This document shows positions 49,494-59,835 of a stretch of DNA of 64,000 nt, piece by piece. The DNA is taken from the NCBI RefSeq assembly GCF_001874645.1, contig NZ_CP017886.1:4454501-4518500 (forward strand). The letters run 5' to 3'. Below the pieces are notes generated by a model that saw only the letters and a program-made list of their open reading frames with translations, was not told the origin of the DNA and searched no databases. Within the stretch, counting starts at the first letter, position 1. Every line of letters begins with the position of its first letter. A program made the translations under genes and the position numbers. This DNA is from Pseudomonas frederiksbergensis. Its GTDB lineage: Bacteria; Pseudomonadota; Gammaproteobacteria; Pseudomonadales; Pseudomonadaceae.

Positions 49494-50783
49494 TTACGGC
49501 AACTCGCGGCACGCGTAGAAAGCGCTCAACACTTTGACCAGGTGCGCCAGGTCATGGCTGCCGCAGAGTTCACGGATTGAGTGCATGGCAAACGTCGGCA
49601 GGCCGATGTCCACGGTGCGCACGCCCAAATGGCTGGCGGTGATGGGGCCGATGGTCGAGCCACAGCCCATGTCGCTGCGTACCACGAAGCTTTGCACCGG
49701 AACTTCTTCGGCCATGCACAGATGACGGAAGAACCCTGCAGTTTCGCTATTGGTGGCGTAGCGCTGGTTACTGTTGACCTTGATCACCGGACCGGCATTG
49801 AGTTTCGGGCCGTGGTTGGCGTCGTGCTTGTCGGCATAGTTAGGGTGCACACCGTGGGCGTTGTCGGCCGAGACCAGCAGCGATTTCTGAATGGTGCGGA
49901 CGAACTCGTCGCCTTCAGGCAGCAAGCGACGCAGGGTTTGTTCGAGCATCGGGCCGTCGGCACCGCACGCCGAGCAGGAGCCGACTTCTTCGTGATCGTT
50001 GCACACCAGCACGCAGGTCTCATCGGTTTCAGCCGTCAGCAAGGCTTGCAAGCCGGCGTAGCACGACAGCAGATTGTCCAGGCGCGCACCGGCAATGAAG
50101 TCGCCGTGCAGGCCGATGACGGCGGCGCTTTGGGTGTCGTAGAAACTCAGCTCGTAATCGAGCACCACGTCGGCATTCAGGCCGTGTTCCCGGGCCAACT
50201 GATCAGTGAGCACGGCACGGAAGTCCACACGCTCGTCACCGGCAAATTGCGCAAGGATCGGCGGCAGCTCGGTCTGTGCGTTGATCGCCCAGCCCATGTT
50301 GGCTTCACGGTTGAGGTGAATGGCCAGGTTGGGAATGGTGGCAATCGGTGCCTTGAAATCGATCAGCTGGCTTTCGACCTTGCCGTCGCGGCGGAAGGTC
50401 ACGCGACCGGCCAGCGACAGGTCACGGTCAAACCAGGGGGCGAGCAATGCGCCGCCATAGACTTCGACGCCCAACTGCCAGAAACCCTGACGTTGCAGTT
50501 CCGGTTGTGGCTTGACCCGCAGGCATGGGCTGTCGGTGTGGGCGCCGACCAGGCGGATGCCGTCGTGCAGCGGGGAGTTGCGACCCATCTTGATGGCAAC
50601 GATCGAGGAGTCGTTGCGCGTGACGTAGTAGCGACCATTGGCTTCGGTAGTCCAGGGCTCGCGCTCGTCAAGACGCTGATAACCCGCCGCTTCCAGGCGC
50701 TGAACAAGGCTGGCGGTGGCATGGAATGGGGTAGGGGAGGCCTTGAGGAAGTCGATCAGGCCTTGGTTCAACTCTTCGCGCAT
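49494..50783 (-). CDS. apeB: M18 family aminopeptidase
   Basis: A cytoplasmic metallo-aminopeptidase of 429 residues that prefers acidic N-termini. Zinc ligands are in [26 protein letters not shown], and [26 protein letters not shown] and [13 protein letters not shown] finish the site. This matches the aspartyl aminopeptidase set. It is monocistronic; the ATG at 50783 has no strong ribosome site visible. Product certain, natural substrate not. Confidence 0.93.
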   Translation of the reverse strand: MREELNQGLIDFLKASPTPFHATASLVQRLEAAGYQRLDEREPWTTEANGRYYVTRNDSSIVAIKMGRNSPLHDGIRLVGAHTDSPCLRVKPQPELQRQGFWQLGVEVYGGALLAPWFDRDLSLAGRVTFRRDGKVESQLIDFKAPIATIPNLAIHLNREANMGWAINAQTELPPILAQFAGDERVDFRAVLTDQLAREHGLNADVVLDYELSFYDTQSAAVIGLHGDFIAGARLDNLLSCYAGLQALLTAETDETCVLVCNDHEEVGSCSACGADGPMLEQTLRRLLPEGDEFVRTIQKSLLVSADNAHGVHPNYADKHDANHGPKLNAGPVIKVNSNQRYATNSETAGFFRHLCMAEEVPVQSFVVRSDMGCGSTIGPITASHLGVRTVDIGLPTFAMHSIRELCGSHDLAHLVKVLSAFYACRELP

Positions 50784-50875
50784 AAAGTGGCTCCAGACAG
50801 CAGTGCCGCGAGTTTAACGTATTGGCTCGGGGCATTGGGCAAGTGCTTTGATGGGACTGTCACGAGGCAGGCCCG

Positions 50876-51982
50876 CTAGCTCGTTTCGGATAATCGCTTT
50901 TGCAGATACGCAATGATTGCCTGCTTATCTCCCGGTTTTGTTGGCTTGGGCAATTGTTTCGGCCAGTGGTCCTGACCCAGTGGCAAGAACGTTCTCTTTT
51001 GGCTCTCGTCCCAGCGCAGAATTTCCCGAGACGCGCTTTCCCACCATTCATGTCGGCAGACCGCGTAATACGGGTGATCAGGCACGGCACTTCCGTACAG
51101 AAGATCGCGACCGACCTTCCTCAAGCTTCCACGCTTGTTGCGCAATTGCCATTTGATTCGCAGGCGCTGCAAGGCTGAAGGGAACGGTTTACTGCGAGGA
51201 ACCTCACGGCAAAGTCCCGGCAACTGCGGGCTGAACTGTTCGCCATGCAGGGCAAAGAAGTGCTTGTGCATGGCGTGAAAGAATCTTTTCTCGGCAAAGT
51301 AGTGATAGATGGACTTCTTCACCTCTTGCACGGGGCTGTCGCGCATGGCGAATGACAGGGCAATTTGTTCAATGGTATGGATATCGAACGAACCTTGAGT
51401 CCATTCATCGATCAGATTGATCGTCTCTTCCAGCAACGGTGTATCGCTGTCCGTGACACCGCACAGACCACTGTTGTAAAGCTTGAAACTGTTGTTGGGG
51501 CTGATGCCGTGGGCCTGTAGGCACGTGCCGAGTTTCACGTAGTCCGGGCGTTTGCAGACGTAGCTCCAGTCGTACTCGAAACAATCCATCAGATACTGCT
51601 GAGGCTGAATTCGTTTGAGGATCAGAGTGGGGTTTTCGAGGAACAGCGTGTCGGTATCAACGAACAGGGTTTTTTCAGCCAGCTTCAACCCGGCAGCAAT
51701 GGCGCAGGCCTTGCGGCGATGGTGGTAGCCGTTCTCGCCTTGCCATGAGGTCAAGGTTTGCTCATTCAGGGCCAGGGTTTCAACGGGCCAGCCGGCATAG
51801 TCTTCAGGTCTGTCAGTAAAGATCCTGATGCACAGGGACTCGCCTTTCTTGAGCTGCGACAAAGCGGTCAGAATACTGAACTTGGCTTCTTTGCGGTAAA
51901 CGTCCTGGTCGCCATACACCAGGTACAGCAGTTGTTGCGGCGCTTTTGCGAGGGCGGTTGAGTCGGGGGCTTTATGCGTCAC
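50876..51982 (-). CDS. Glycosyltransferase-like protein with a DxD motif
   Basis: A 368-residue cytoplasmic protein. LLYLVYGDQDVYRKEAKFSI and RRKACAIAAGLKLAEKTLFV lead to FVDTDTLFLENP, a DxD metal site of the GT-A fold, similar to GT8-type transferases. YNSGLCGVTDSDTPLLEETI and HTIEQIALSFAM are further structural blocks. The start may be GTG 51982 (AAGGA upstream) or GTG 52033. It is a few bases after the pseudouridine synthase gene, likely cotranscribed. The acceptor is unknown. Confidence 0.72.
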   Translation of the reverse strand: MTHKAPDSTALAKAPQQLLYLVYGDQDVYRKEAKFSILTALSQLKKGESLCIRIFTDRPEDYAGWPVETLALNEQTLTSWQGENGYHHRRKACAIAAGLKLAEKTLFVDTDTLFLENPTLILKRIQPQQYLMDCFEYDWSYVCKRPDYVKLGTCLQAHGISPNNSFKLYNSGLCGVTDSDTPLLEETINLIDEWTQGSFDIHTIEQIALSFAMRDSPVQEVKKSIYHYFAEKRFFHAMHKHFFALHGEQFSPQLPGLCREVPRSKPFPSALQRLRIKWQLRNKRGSLRKVGRDLLYGSAVPDHPYYAVCRHEWWESASREILRWDESQKRTFLPLGQDHWPKQLPKPTKPGDKQAIIAYLQKRLSETS

Positions 51983-52039
51983 CGGGTTCCATGTCCTTAC
52001 GATTATCGATGGCTGCTGCGACGGGCTGATCACTATCGT

Positions 52040-52675
52040 TCAAAACGGTGCCGGGCACTCGAAGCGCAGCCGTTCGCCACTTTGTGGGTGGGTGAAGCTG
52101 AGCATACTGGCGTGCAGGCACAAGCGTGGCCAGGCAGCCAGGGCTTGAGGGTGAGCGTAAAGTCCGTCACCCAACAGCGGATGACCGATAGACAGCATGT
52201 GCACGCGCAACTGATGCGAGCGACCGGTGATTGGCGTCAGTTCCACCCGGCACCAGTCGCCGCAACGTTCCAGCACGCGCCAGAAGGTCAGCGCATGTTT
52301 GCCGAATTCATGGTCCACCACGTGGCGAGGCTTGGTCGGCGGGTCGTAGCGCAGCGGTAAGTCGATGCTGCCGCTGTCCAGTTCCGGCTGGCCCCAGCAC
52401 AGTGCGGTGTAGGCTTTTTCGGTTTCGCGGTCGTGAAACTGTCGAGACAGTTCGCGATGGGTGTCCGGGTCGCGGGCCAACAGGATGATCCCGGAGGTTT
52501 CCCAGTCGAGTCGATGGACGATGCGAGCTTCCGGATAGCCGTTTTCTTGCAGTCGGGTGATCAGGCAGTCCTTGTTGTCATCGGCGCGACCGGGCACGGA
52601 GAGCAGCAGGGTAGGCTTGTTCACCACCAGTACGGCGGCGTCCTGATGGATGATGCGGATATTCGACAGCGGCAT
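52040..52675 (-). CDS. rluA: RluA family pseudouridine synthase
   Basis: A 211-residue RNA-modifying enzyme that turns U746 of 23S rRNA and U32 of certain tRNAs into pseudouridine. HRLDWETSGIILLA holds the catalytic aspartate; VNKPTLLLSVPGR and GRSHQLRVHMLSIGHPLLGD are the other signature blocks. The size fits the short RluA branch without an S4 domain. A REPIN lies upstream of the ATG. Confidence 0.9.
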   Translation of the reverse strand: MPLSNIRIIHQDAAVLVVNKPTLLLSVPGRADDNKDCLITRLQENGYPEARIVHRLDWETSGIILLARDPDTHRELSRQFHDRETEKAYTALCWGQPELDSGSIDLPLRYDPPTKPRHVVDHEFGKHALTFWRVLERCGDWCRVELTPITGRSHQLRVHMLSIGHPLLGDGLYAHPQALAAWPRLCLHASMLSFTHPQSGERLRFECPAPF

Positions 52676-52728
52676 TAAAACAGCCTCGTAACAAACGCCA
52701 ACGGCGGCTCAGAACCCTCAATGTCCAA

Positions 52729-52819
52729 TGTAGGAGCTGCCGCAGGCTGCGATCTTTTGACCTTGTTTTTTAGATCAAGAGAAGATCAAAAGATCGCAGC
52801 CTGCGGCAGCTCCTACAGG
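52729..52819. repeat. Inverted REP pair (REPIN)
   Basis: Two near-perfect arms, GTAGGAGCTGCCGCAGGCTG and its inverse, enclose an AT-rich spacer between rluA and minE. Confidence 0.92.
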
Positions 52820-52862
52820 GAGACTGAAGAGTCTGAGCCGCCGTGGCTCCAGCCGAATCGAC

Positions 52863-53117
52863 TCAGCGATCTGGCAGGGTGATATTGAGTTCCAGAATCG
52901 AGCAACTGCCCTGGTTTTCCAGTGCAACGTGCACGTCGTCGGACCCGATATTGACGTACTTGCGGATCACCTCGACCAGTTCCTTCTGCAAGGCTGGCAG
53001 GTAATCAGGGGTACTGCGCTGGCCGCGTTCATGCGCCACGATGATCTGTAGACGCTCTTTCGCTACCGACGCGGTGCTTACTTTTTTGTTGGCACGAAAG
53101 AAGTCAAAAAGATTCAT
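52863..53117 (-). CDS. minE: Cell division topological specificity factor
   Basis: An 84-residue protein that drives MinCD oscillation. It begins [20 protein letters not shown], followed by [20 protein letters not shown], the MinD-binding helix, and the C-terminal topological domain with [13 protein letters not shown]. The ATG overlaps the minD stop by one base (TAATG). It is the last gene of minCDE. Confidence 0.96.
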   Translation of the reverse strand: MNLFDFFRANKKVSTASVAKERLQIIVAHERGQRSTPDYLPALQKELVEVIRKYVNIGSDDVHVALENQGSCSILELNITLPDR

Positions 53118-53929
53118 TATCTACCTCCAAACAGGCGCTCGAAGAATCCCTTCTTCTCAACGTCAAGGAACCGGTGTTGCACGGTTTTGCCCAGCAGACG
53201 ATCGACGGCATCGCTGTACGCCTGACCGGCGTCGCTCTGGTCGTCGAGAATCACTGGCACGCCTTGGTTGGAAGCCTTGAGTACGGCTTGCGATTCCGGA
53301 ATCACGCCCAGCAGGGTGACCGCCAGAATTTCTTTGACGTCTTCGACGCCGAGCATTTCGCCGTTGCTTACGCGCTCTGGGTTGTAGCGGGTCAGCAGCA
53401 GGTGTTCCTTGATCGGGTCTTCGCCGTTTTCGGCGCGACGCGATTTGCTCGCCAGCAGGCCGAGCATGCGGTCCGAGTCACGTACCGACGAGACTTCCGG
53501 GTTGGTCACGACAATCGCTTCATCAGCGAAATACATGGCCAGGTGGGCGCCTTTCTCGATGCCCGCCGGAGAATCGCAGACCACGAACTCGAAGTCTTCT
53601 TTAAGTGCCATGAGCACTTTTTCCACGCCTTCTACGGTCAGCGCGTCTTTGTCGCGCGTCTGACTGGCAGCCAGCACGTAGAGGTTTTCCAGACGCTTGT
53701 CTTTGATCAGGGCTTGCTGCAGGTTGGCTTCGCCGTTGACCACGTTGACGAAGTCATACACCACGCGACGCTCGCAACCCATGATCAGGTCGAGGTTACG
53801 CAGGCCGACGTCGAAGTCGACGATGACTGTTTTGTGACCGCGCAAAGCGAGGCCGGTACCGATAGCGGCGCTGGTGGTGGTCTTACCCACACCACCCTTG
53901 CCGGATGTAACCACGAGAATCTTGGCCAA
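53117..53929 (-). CDS. minD: Septum site-determining ATPase
   Basis: A peripheral-membrane ParA-type ATPase of 270 residues that recruits MinC. The deviant Walker A is [28 protein letters not shown] and [17 protein letters not shown] follow. The C-terminal helix [11 protein letters not shown] is the amphipathic membrane anchor. GGGGTG precedes the ATG. It is between minC and minE on the minus strand, 200 bases after minC. Confidence 0.97.
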   Translation of the reverse strand: MAKILVVTSGKGGVGKTTTSAAIGTGLALRGHKTVIVDFDVGLRNLDLIMGCERRVVYDFVNVVNGEANLQQALIKDKRLENLYVLAASQTRDKDALTVEGVEKVLMALKEDFEFVVCDSPAGIEKGAHLAMYFADEAIVVTNPEVSSVRDSDRMLGLLASKSRRAENGEDPIKEHLLLTRYNPERVSNGEMLGVEDVKEILAVTLLGVIPESQAVLKASNQGVPVILDDQSDAGQAYSDAVDRLLGKTVQHRFLDVEKKGFFERLFGGR

Positions 53930-54129
53930 GGTGTTTCACCCCTAAGGAAAAAGGACTTTTAGCCCCTGAAAAACATCTCCTGAAAACTACTGCAGTCGGA
54001 CAGCCTTGGCTGGAATCCGGTGTTGGGCGGGGTTTACCTCAGGTAAACGCTGCCTTGTACCCTTTTCCTACTTCGTTTGAGCCGTTTTCGCTACGTTTTA
54101 GAGATGCTTGGAAAATGCGGCAGTATCCG

Positions 54130-54867
54130 TTAAAGCCGAATGATGTTCAACACGTCGCCCGACAGGCTGACTTGTACGCCAGAACCCCACAGCGGGTCGC
54201 GGCGCAAATCTTCGGAAACCTTGTAATGACCGGCGATGGAGAGTAGTTCAGCGCTCAATTGCTGACAGAAAATCCGTGCCTTGGTGTCACCTTTTACGCC
54301 GGCCAACGCACGACCGCGCATCGGCCCGTATACATGGATGTTGCCATCGGCGAGAAGTTCCGCCCCCGGGCTGACCGAGGAAACCACGACCAAATCGCCA
54401 CCTTGGGCGTAAATCTGCTGACCACCGCGAATGGGCGAAGTGATTATCCGGGTCGGTTTGATGGTCGGTTCAGGCGGTTTTTCCGGCTTTTTCCTGATTT
54501 CACCTTCGTGCGGGTCAAGCGCACGCTCGCGCGCGCCAGATGGCGGCAACACCGGCAGGTCGACGGCAATGGCGGCGGCGATGTCTTCGATGCGGCTGGC
54601 GCGGATGGCCAGCGTGCGCAAGCCATGGTGGCGGCACACACGCATCAGCGCAGGCAGGTCGACAGCGCCTTCAGTGGCCGGGAGTTTGTCCAGGGCGAGT
54701 ACCAGCGGCGCATTGCTGAAAAAGTTAGGCGCCAGGGCGACCTTCGCGGCCAGTTGTCGGTCGAGGCTTTCGAGGTCATTGCGGGCCAGTTCCAGCACCG
54801 TAATGGCGAGCATGCTGCCCTTCAACTGGAACACGGGATCTTGGTCTAGCGGTTCGGTTTGGCTCAT
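54130..54867 (-). CDS. minC: Septum site-determining protein MinC
   Basis: The FtsZ inhibitor of the Min system, 245 residues. The N-terminal domain contains [20 protein letters not shown] and [20 protein letters not shown]; the C-terminal beta-helix has [20 protein letters not shown] and [16 protein letters not shown], the MinD- and septum-binding faces. The start is ATG 54867 ([10 protein letters not shown]); an upstream in-frame codon at 54891 would add 8 residues. It is divergent from lpxL. Confidence 0.96.
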   Translation of the reverse strand: MSQTEPLDQDPVFQLKGSMLAITVLELARNDLESLDRQLAAKVALAPNFFSNAPLVLALDKLPATEGAVDLPALMRVCRHHGLRTLAIRASRIEDIAAAIAVDLPVLPPSGARERALDPHEGEIRKKPEKPPEPTIKPTRIITSPIRGGQQIYAQGGDLVVVSSVSPGAELLADGNIHVYGPMRGRALAGVKGDTKARIFCQQLSAELLSIAGHYKVSEDLRRDPLWGSGVQVSLSGDVLNIIRL

Positions 54868-54988
54868 GGTCGGCATAAAACGGCTTGTCACTAAAAGTGC
54901 CGAGACTTATAACGAGAACGCCCGTAAGCCGCAAGCCGGGTCGAACCGATGTAGAATGCGCGGCCTTGTTGTCTATCCGGAATCGTTA

Positions 54989-55921
54989 ATGGATCGCCCG
55001 CAATTTCGAGCTGCATTTTTTCTTCCGCGTTTTTGGCCGCTATGGTGCGGTCTAGGGCTGCTGTGGCTGGTCGTTCAGCTGCCATATCCGCTGCTGCTGC
55101 GCATTGGTCGTCTGCTGGGTGGCGGGATGTATCGGGTTGCCACCGATCGTCGGCGCATTGCCAAACGCAACCTGGAGCTGTGTTTCCCGGAAAAAACACC
55201 GGCCGAGCGCAAGCGTCTGCTCAAGGAAAACTTCGCCTCGACCGGCATTGCCTTCTTCGAGATGGCCATGAGCTGGTGGTGGTCCCGGGCACGCTTGGCG
55301 CGCTTGGCCCAGGTCGAAGGGCTGGAGCACCTCAAACAGGCTCAGCGCGACGGTAAGGGTGTGATCCTGATGGCGTTGCACTTCACCACGCTGGAAATCG
55401 GCGCGGCCTTGCTCGGCCAGCAACACACCATCGACGGCATGTACCGCGAACATAAAAACCCGCTGTTTGATTACATTCAGCGGCGCGGTCGTGAAAGGCA
55501 TAACCTCGATTCGCTGGCGGTGGAGCGCGACGACGTACGCGGCATGCTGAAATTGCTGCGCGCAGGCCGGGCGATCTGGTATGCGCCGGATCAGGACTAC
55601 GGTGCCAAGCAAAGTATCTTCGTGCCGTTGTTCGGCATTCTGGCCGCGACCGTTCCTGCCACCAGCAAGTTTGCCAAGTTGGGCAAGGCGCTGGTGGTAC
55701 CGTTCACTCAGGAACGCCTGGCCGATGGCAGTGGTTACCGTCTGGTGATCCATGCGCCGCTGAGCGATTTTCCGGGTGAAAGCGATGAGGTTGATTGCCT
55801 CCGGATCAACCAGTGGGTCGAAGGTTGCGTGCGCGATTGCCCTGAGCAATACCTCTGGACCCATCGACGCTTCAAGAGCCGCCCACCCGGCGAGCCGAAA
55901 TTGTATGCCAAGCGTGGTTGA
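54989..55921 (+). CDS. lpxL: Lipid A lauroyl acyltransferase
   Basis: Inner-membrane acyltransferase of 310 residues acting late in lipid A synthesis (HtrB/LpxL family). RFWPLWCGLGLLWLVVQLPY is the membrane anchor. The catalytic H-x4-E lies in LMALHFTTLEIGAALLG, and WYAPDQDYGAKQSIFVPLFG is the conserved substrate loop. ATG 54989 is chosen; the frame stays open for about 180 codons upstream through minC's antisense, which is not coding. It is divergent from minC and its stop overlaps a TTG 55918. Confidence 0.9.
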   Translation: MDRPQFRAAFFLPRFWPLWCGLGLLWLVVQLPYPLLLRIGRLLGGGMYRVATDRRRIAKRNLELCFPEKTPAERKRLLKENFASTGIAFFEMAMSWWWSRARLARLAQVEGLEHLKQAQRDGKGVILMALHFTTLEIGAALLGQQHTIDGMYREHKNPLFDYIQRRGRERHNLDSLAVERDDVRGMLKLLRAGRAIWYAPDQDYGAKQSIFVPLFGILAATVPATSKFAKLGKALVVPFTQERLADGSGYRLVIHAPLSDFPGESDEVDCLRINQWVEGCVRDCPEQYLWTHRRFKSRPPGEPKLYAKRG

Positions 55922-55968
55922 ACCTACCCCGCTGGATTGGAAGCCCCAAAGTGCCATGGAGTGTTGCG

Positions 55969-57132
55969 ATGAGTTCAGCTGAGCCGGTTACAGGGTTGAT
56001 TCTTTCCGGCGGCGGGGCTCGGGCGGCGTATCAGGTCGGGGTACTGGCAGCGATTGCCGAGCTGCTGCCGGCAGGTTCTGCCAATCCGTTTCCGGTGATT
56101 GTCGGCACTTCGGCCGGGGCGATCAATGCGGTGAGCCTGGCCAGCGGGGCGATGGACTTTACCGGGGCCATCGAGCGGTTGACCGCATTCTGGCAGGGCT
56201 TTCGCAGCAACCTGGTGCTGCGCAGCGATTGGCCGGGGGTGATCAGCCAGGCCACTCGGTTCGTCAGTCACAGCTTGTTGGGGATTGGCGCAAAGGTACC
56301 CGTGGCGCTGCTCAATAGTTCACCGCTGCGCGATTTGTTGAGCGACAAGTTGCACCTGTCTGGAATCAATGAAGCCATTGCACAAAAACAACTGCACGCC
56401 GTGGCCGTTACCGCATTCGGTTATGAGTCCGGGCAAGCGGTGACCTTCTATCAGGGCGGCCGGAGCATCGATGCCTGGCTGCGCCATCGACGTATTGGTG
56501 TGCCGACTCAATTGACGGTCGACCATCTGCTCGCCAGTTCGGCGATCCCGCTCTTGTTTGCGCCCGTGAAGATCGACAACGAGTACTTCGGCGACGGTGC
56601 GGTGCGTCAGTCGGCGCCGATCAGCCCGGCCCTGCACCTGGGGGCGAGCAGGGTGCTGGTGGTGGGCGTCAGTGGTAACCCGCGCGGCGTTGATCCCGAG
56701 AGCCCGTTGCAGCGCACCTACACCGGTCAGCAACCGTCGTTGGCACAGATCGGCGGACACATGCTCAACAGTACGTTCATTGACAGCCTGGAGAGCGATA
56801 TCGAGCTGTTGGAACGCTTGAACCAGTTCAGTCACCTGTTACCAACGAGCACGCCGGCCCGCAGCCTAGGCGTGGCGCCGGTGGACGTGTTGGTCATCGC
56901 GCCGAGTCAGCCGATCGACGAAATTGCCGCTCGGCATCGGCAAGAGCTGCCGGCAGCGTTGCGACTGTTCTTGCGTGGTCCGGGTGCGACCAAGACCAGC
57001 GGGGCCGGGGTATTGAGTTATTTGCTGTTCGAGGCGGGGTATTGCAGCGAGTTGATCGAGCTTGGCCGCCGCGATGCATTGGCCAAGCGCGAAGAGTTGT
57101 GCCGGTTTTTGGGGGTGGCGGTCACAGCGTAA
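55969..57132 (+). CDS. Patatin-like phospholipase
   Basis: A 387-residue putative lipid acyl hydrolase. LILSGGGARAAYQVGVLAAI is the oxyanion-hole loop, IVGTSAGAINAVSLAS holds the nucleophilic serine, and DGAVRQSAPISPAL the catalytic aspartate. A second domain from about 260 is not recognised. ATG 55969 with GGAG upstream is preferred over a TTG 55918 that overlaps the lpxL stop. It may be part of the lpxL transcript. The substrate is unknown. Confidence 0.9.
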   Translation: MSSAEPVTGLILSGGGARAAYQVGVLAAIAELLPAGSANPFPVIVGTSAGAINAVSLASGAMDFTGAIERLTAFWQGFRSNLVLRSDWPGVISQATRFVSHSLLGIGAKVPVALLNSSPLRDLLSDKLHLSGINEAIAQKQLHAVAVTAFGYESGQAVTFYQGGRSIDAWLRHRRIGVPTQLTVDHLLASSAIPLLFAPVKIDNEYFGDGAVRQSAPISPALHLGASRVLVVGVSGNPRGVDPESPLQRTYTGQQPSLAQIGGHMLNSTFIDSLESDIELLERLNQFSHLLPTSTPARSLGVAPVDVLVIAPSQPIDEIAARHRQELPAALRLFLRGPGATKTSGAGVLSYLLFEAGYCSELIELGRRDALAKREELCRFLGVAVTA

Positions 57133-57146
57133 GCCAGTGTTGCCTG

Positions 57147-57237
57147 AAAAGATCGTCCGAACGCGGCCCGAGCCTTCGGCAGCTCCTACGTCGGGATTGT
57201 GTACACCCGTAGGAGCTGCCGAAGGCTGCGATCTTTT
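57147..57237. repeat. Inverted REP pair (REPIN), diverged left arm
   Basis: The right arm GTAGGAGCTGCCGAAGGCTG is intact; the left arm carries CCGAACGCGGCCCGAGCCTT in the middle like the copy at 40080. It lies between the converging patatin and pirin genes. Confidence 0.8.
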
Positions 57238-57254
57238 CGCGGGCAACGCTGCAA

Positions 57255-58109
57255 TCAAGCGGTCAACCGGTCATCGCGAAAATCACGCAACGCCTGTTCG
57301 ATCTCGTCCCGGGTATTCATCACGAACGGCCCGTACTGCACGATCGGCTCACCCAGCGGCTTACCGGCAATCAACAGCACTCTGGCCCCGGACTCGCTGC
57401 TCAGTTGCAGCTCGCCTTCATCCGACAAACGGACCAGTTTGCTGACGCCGACGCTCTGAGTTTGCCCCGGCAACTCCACGCTACCGTCATACACATACAG
57501 CAGTGCCCGATGCCCATCAGGCAGTTTCGGCGTAATACCGGTGCCGGCCGGTAAATGGAAATCAAAGTAATACGGTTCGGTGTCTGGCCGTTGCACCGCG
57601 CCAGTTTGTTTAACGGTGCCGTCGTCGAACAGACCGGCGATCACCACCACCTCGACGCCTTGCGCGGTTTTCAGTCGTGGAATGTCCGCTGGCTGAATGT
57701 CCCGATAACTGGCCGGATCGAGTTTGTGCTTGCCCGGCAGGTTCAGCCACAGCTGGAAGCCGCGCATCACGCCTTCTTCCTGCTCCGGCATCTCGCTGTG
57801 GATGATGCCCTTGGCGGCGGTCATCCATTGCACGCCACCACCCTGGAGCAAACCGACGTTACCCAGATGGTCTTCATGGCGCATACGCCCTTCGAGCATG
57901 TAGGTCACGGTTTCGAAGCCACGGTGCGGGTGGGGTGGGAAGCCTGCGATGTAGTCGTCGGGATTTTCCGAGCCGAACTCGTCGAGCATCAGGAACGGGT
58001 CGAAGCGTTCGACGCCCGCACCGCCGAATATGCGGGTCAGCTTGACCCCGGCGCCATCGGACGCGGGTTGGCCGGTGTGCAGGCTCAGCACTTTGCGAAA
58101 TTGAGTCAT
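57255..58109 (-). CDS. Pirin family protein
   Basis: A 284-residue bicupin. FPPHPHRGFETVTYMLEGRM carries the iron-binding histidines, and GGVQWMTAAKGIIHSEMPEQ is the second metal motif. The C-terminal cupin has HRALLYVYDGSVEL. Pirins may be quercetin dioxygenases or act in redox regulation. The ATG has GGAG upstream (AAAGGAG). It is monocistronic. Confidence 0.9.
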   Translation of the reverse strand: MTQFRKVLSLHTGQPASDGAGVKLTRIFGGAGVERFDPFLMLDEFGSENPDDYIAGFPPHPHRGFETVTYMLEGRMRHEDHLGNVGLLQGGGVQWMTAAKGIIHSEMPEQEEGVMRGFQLWLNLPGKHKLDPASYRDIQPADIPRLKTAQGVEVVVIAGLFDDGTVKQTGAVQRPDTEPYYFDFHLPAGTGITPKLPDGHRALLYVYDGSVELPGQTQSVGVSKLVRLSDEGELQLSSESGARVLLIAGKPLGEPIVQYGPFVMNTRDEIEQALRDFRDDRLTA

Positions 58110-58228
58110 CGGTGCAACTCCTTTCCTTGATCAGAGTGGAATGGCGTCATGCTATGCCAGACGGATTGATCAATGGTTGCAAATTTTGCGGAGGTTCAAT
58201 CGGCTTGTTCGATGTGTTGGCGGTAAAG

Positions 58229-58301
58229 AAAAAGATCGCAGCCTGCCCGGCCCTTGCACTCGATGCGCTTGTGCAGGGGCTGGCGAGGTCTGCGATCTTT
58301 T
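58229..58301. repeat. Diverged REP pair
   Basis: AAAGATCGCAGCCTG at 58231 and the inverse-like TGCGATCTTTT at 58291, with a decayed middle. It lies between pirin and the Tsx-like gene. Confidence 0.65.
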
Positions 58302-58310
58302 AACTGTGGA

Positions 58311-59093
58311 TCAAAAGTGGTACTTCACCAGCAAGCTCGTGGCGCTTTGATTGGTTGTGAAGTCTTGCGTGTCTTCGATGGCGTACTTGTTCTTCCAGTA
58401 GTCGTACTCGATACCGACGTACAGCTGCTTCTCGCCCCAGTGCAAGGCTTTGCCCAAGTCGTATTTGATCTGTGGGTTGAAGTGCAGGTTGGCGTGGTAG
58501 GTGCCTTGGCTGTTCTTGTCGTTGTCGACCACCCAGTCCATGTAACCGTCGATCAGCACGCTGGAACTGCCCACCGGGATGGTGTAGGACCAGACCGGGG
58601 TGATCTGCCAGATGTTGTTACCCGGACGTTTGTCGTCGGTGTGGCGATTGTAGAAGTTCAACTGGAAGTAATCGAAACCGGGAATGGCCAGGTCGAAGCC
58701 CGGACCGATCAGGTAGGACTCGACATCGCCTTTACCAAACTCGTAGGTCATGGCCAGCAGGACGTCCTTGATCGGGCCGAACTCGAGTTTCTGGTCGAAG
58801 ATTTTGCCGAACGACAGGCGCGGGCTGAATTCACCGTAATAGCTATTGTTGCCGGCCTGGTCCGGTTTGCCGTTGTAGAAGGTCTTGTCGACAAACAGGA
58901 AGTCATCCCCGTACTTCCAGGCGTCGGCGTGCTCGAAGGTCACGGTTTGCTGGATACTCGGGTTGACTTTAAAGTCTTTGCCATAGAGATAAGTCAGGCT
59001 GTTGTTCTGCCAAAGCAGCAGATCGCCGGCCATTGCCTGGCCCCCCGCCAGCAAGGATCCAGCGAGCATCAGGCTAGTGCACGTACGGTTCAT
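58311..59093 (-). CDS. Nucleoside-specific (Tsx-like) outer-membrane channel
   Basis: A 260-residue outer-membrane protein. The signal peptide NRTCTSLMLAGSLLAGGQAM is clear; the mature barrel starts with LLLWQNNSLTYLYGKDFKVN, typical for the Tsx family, and ends in phenylalanine (LLVKYHF) for insertion by Bam. ATG 59093 has GGGAG upstream; the 5' end of the longest frame (59174) is unlikely. A neighbour of purine catabolism genes, so nucleoside/purine uptake is plausible. Confidence 0.87.
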   Translation of the reverse strand: MNRTCTSLMLAGSLLAGGQAMAGDLLLWQNNSLTYLYGKDFKVNPSIQQTVTFEHADAWKYGDDFLFVDKTFYNGKPDQAGNNSYYGEFSPRLSFGKIFDQKLEFGPIKDVLLAMTYEFGKGDVESYLIGPGFDLAIPGFDYFQLNFYNRHTDDKRPGNNIWQITPVWSYTIPVGSSSVLIDGYMDWVVDNDKNSQGTYHANLHFNPQIKYDLGKALHWGEKQLYVGIEYDYWKNKYAIEDTQDFTTNQSATSLLVKYHF

Positions 59094-59137
59094 TCGGTTG
59101 CTCCCAAAGTAAGTGGTTCCACGTTTTTTTTTGAGTC

Positions 59138-59163
59138 GGCGCTCTGGTGTGGCGCCTTTTTTT
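59138..59163 (+). terminator. Possible terminator hairpin
   Basis: GGCGC and GCGCC around nine bases, then seven T, in the spacer upstream of the Tsx-like gene. No plus-strand gene ends here, so its role is unclear. Confidence 0.4.
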
Positions 59164-59835
59164 CGTTGCTGCAAAAAATCATCAAATCGGTCGGCTTCAG
59201 AACTCTGGCAAGCACTGAACCAAGGCTTTTAAAAAGCACAAGAACGCCCATTCGGCTGTCCGGAAACAGTCGATCAAGCGTCCATTCGGTTTTTATTGGG
59301 GTGTGCCTTGTGACCGTCCAGAGTCGCGATAAGCTGGCTTTTTGGTCAGGAATTAAATCCGGGCTTTTTTTTAGTGCCGATTCAGGCGGCCGCGGAGAAT
59401 ACTGGCTCCCGCACCATGGCTCAAGCGCCCCGCAACGGAGCGCCGCTATCAAGTCTGTCATCGTGTTGCTCCTCGATTGTTTTTATTGTTAAGGCGCAGG
59501 CAGCCGCTGACGGCGACGGGTCGTATCGTCGATCGGCCGTCATGCGGGTATTTCGTGTCACGGGTGAAACCGGATAACGATGGAAGGACAGGCGGACCGT
59601 CCTGTTATCCGTCAGCGCTGATGAGCGTGGCACTCGTGGGGGGCGGGTGCGTCGGGGATGCGTGCTTCGGATGACACGGACATGCAACACCTCGGATTTT
59701 TTTTATTCTTGTGATTGTGTGCATCAGGTGGACCGCGTTGCGGTCATTCGCGAGCAGGCTCGCTCCCACAGGGGGTGTGCTAGAACTGTGGGCGCGAGTT
59801 TGCTCCGGGCGGCGTTCCGACGATGTTTTTACTGC
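59164..59835. other. Intergenic region with no gene found
   Basis: About 670 bases between the Tsx-like gene and puuD. Open frames within have no family-like features. AT-rich tracts at 59366-59374 and 59697-59707 and a REP-like copy CGCGAGCAGGCTCGCTCCCA at 59750-59769 are the only recognisable elements. Confidence 0.5.
59746..59776. repeat. REP-like sequence of a second class
   Basis: ATTCGCGAGCAGGCTCGCTC followed by CCACAGGGG, a short inverted repeat class different from the common one here. Confidence 0.6.

Noticed and set aside
54431..54988. N-terminal extension of lpxL by 186 codons
   Set aside because: It runs antisense through minC. The true start at 54989 begins the family's normal N-terminus.
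59374..59690. Short ORFs on both strands ahead of puuD
   Set aside because: Low-complexity Ser/Arg-rich products without ribosome sites.
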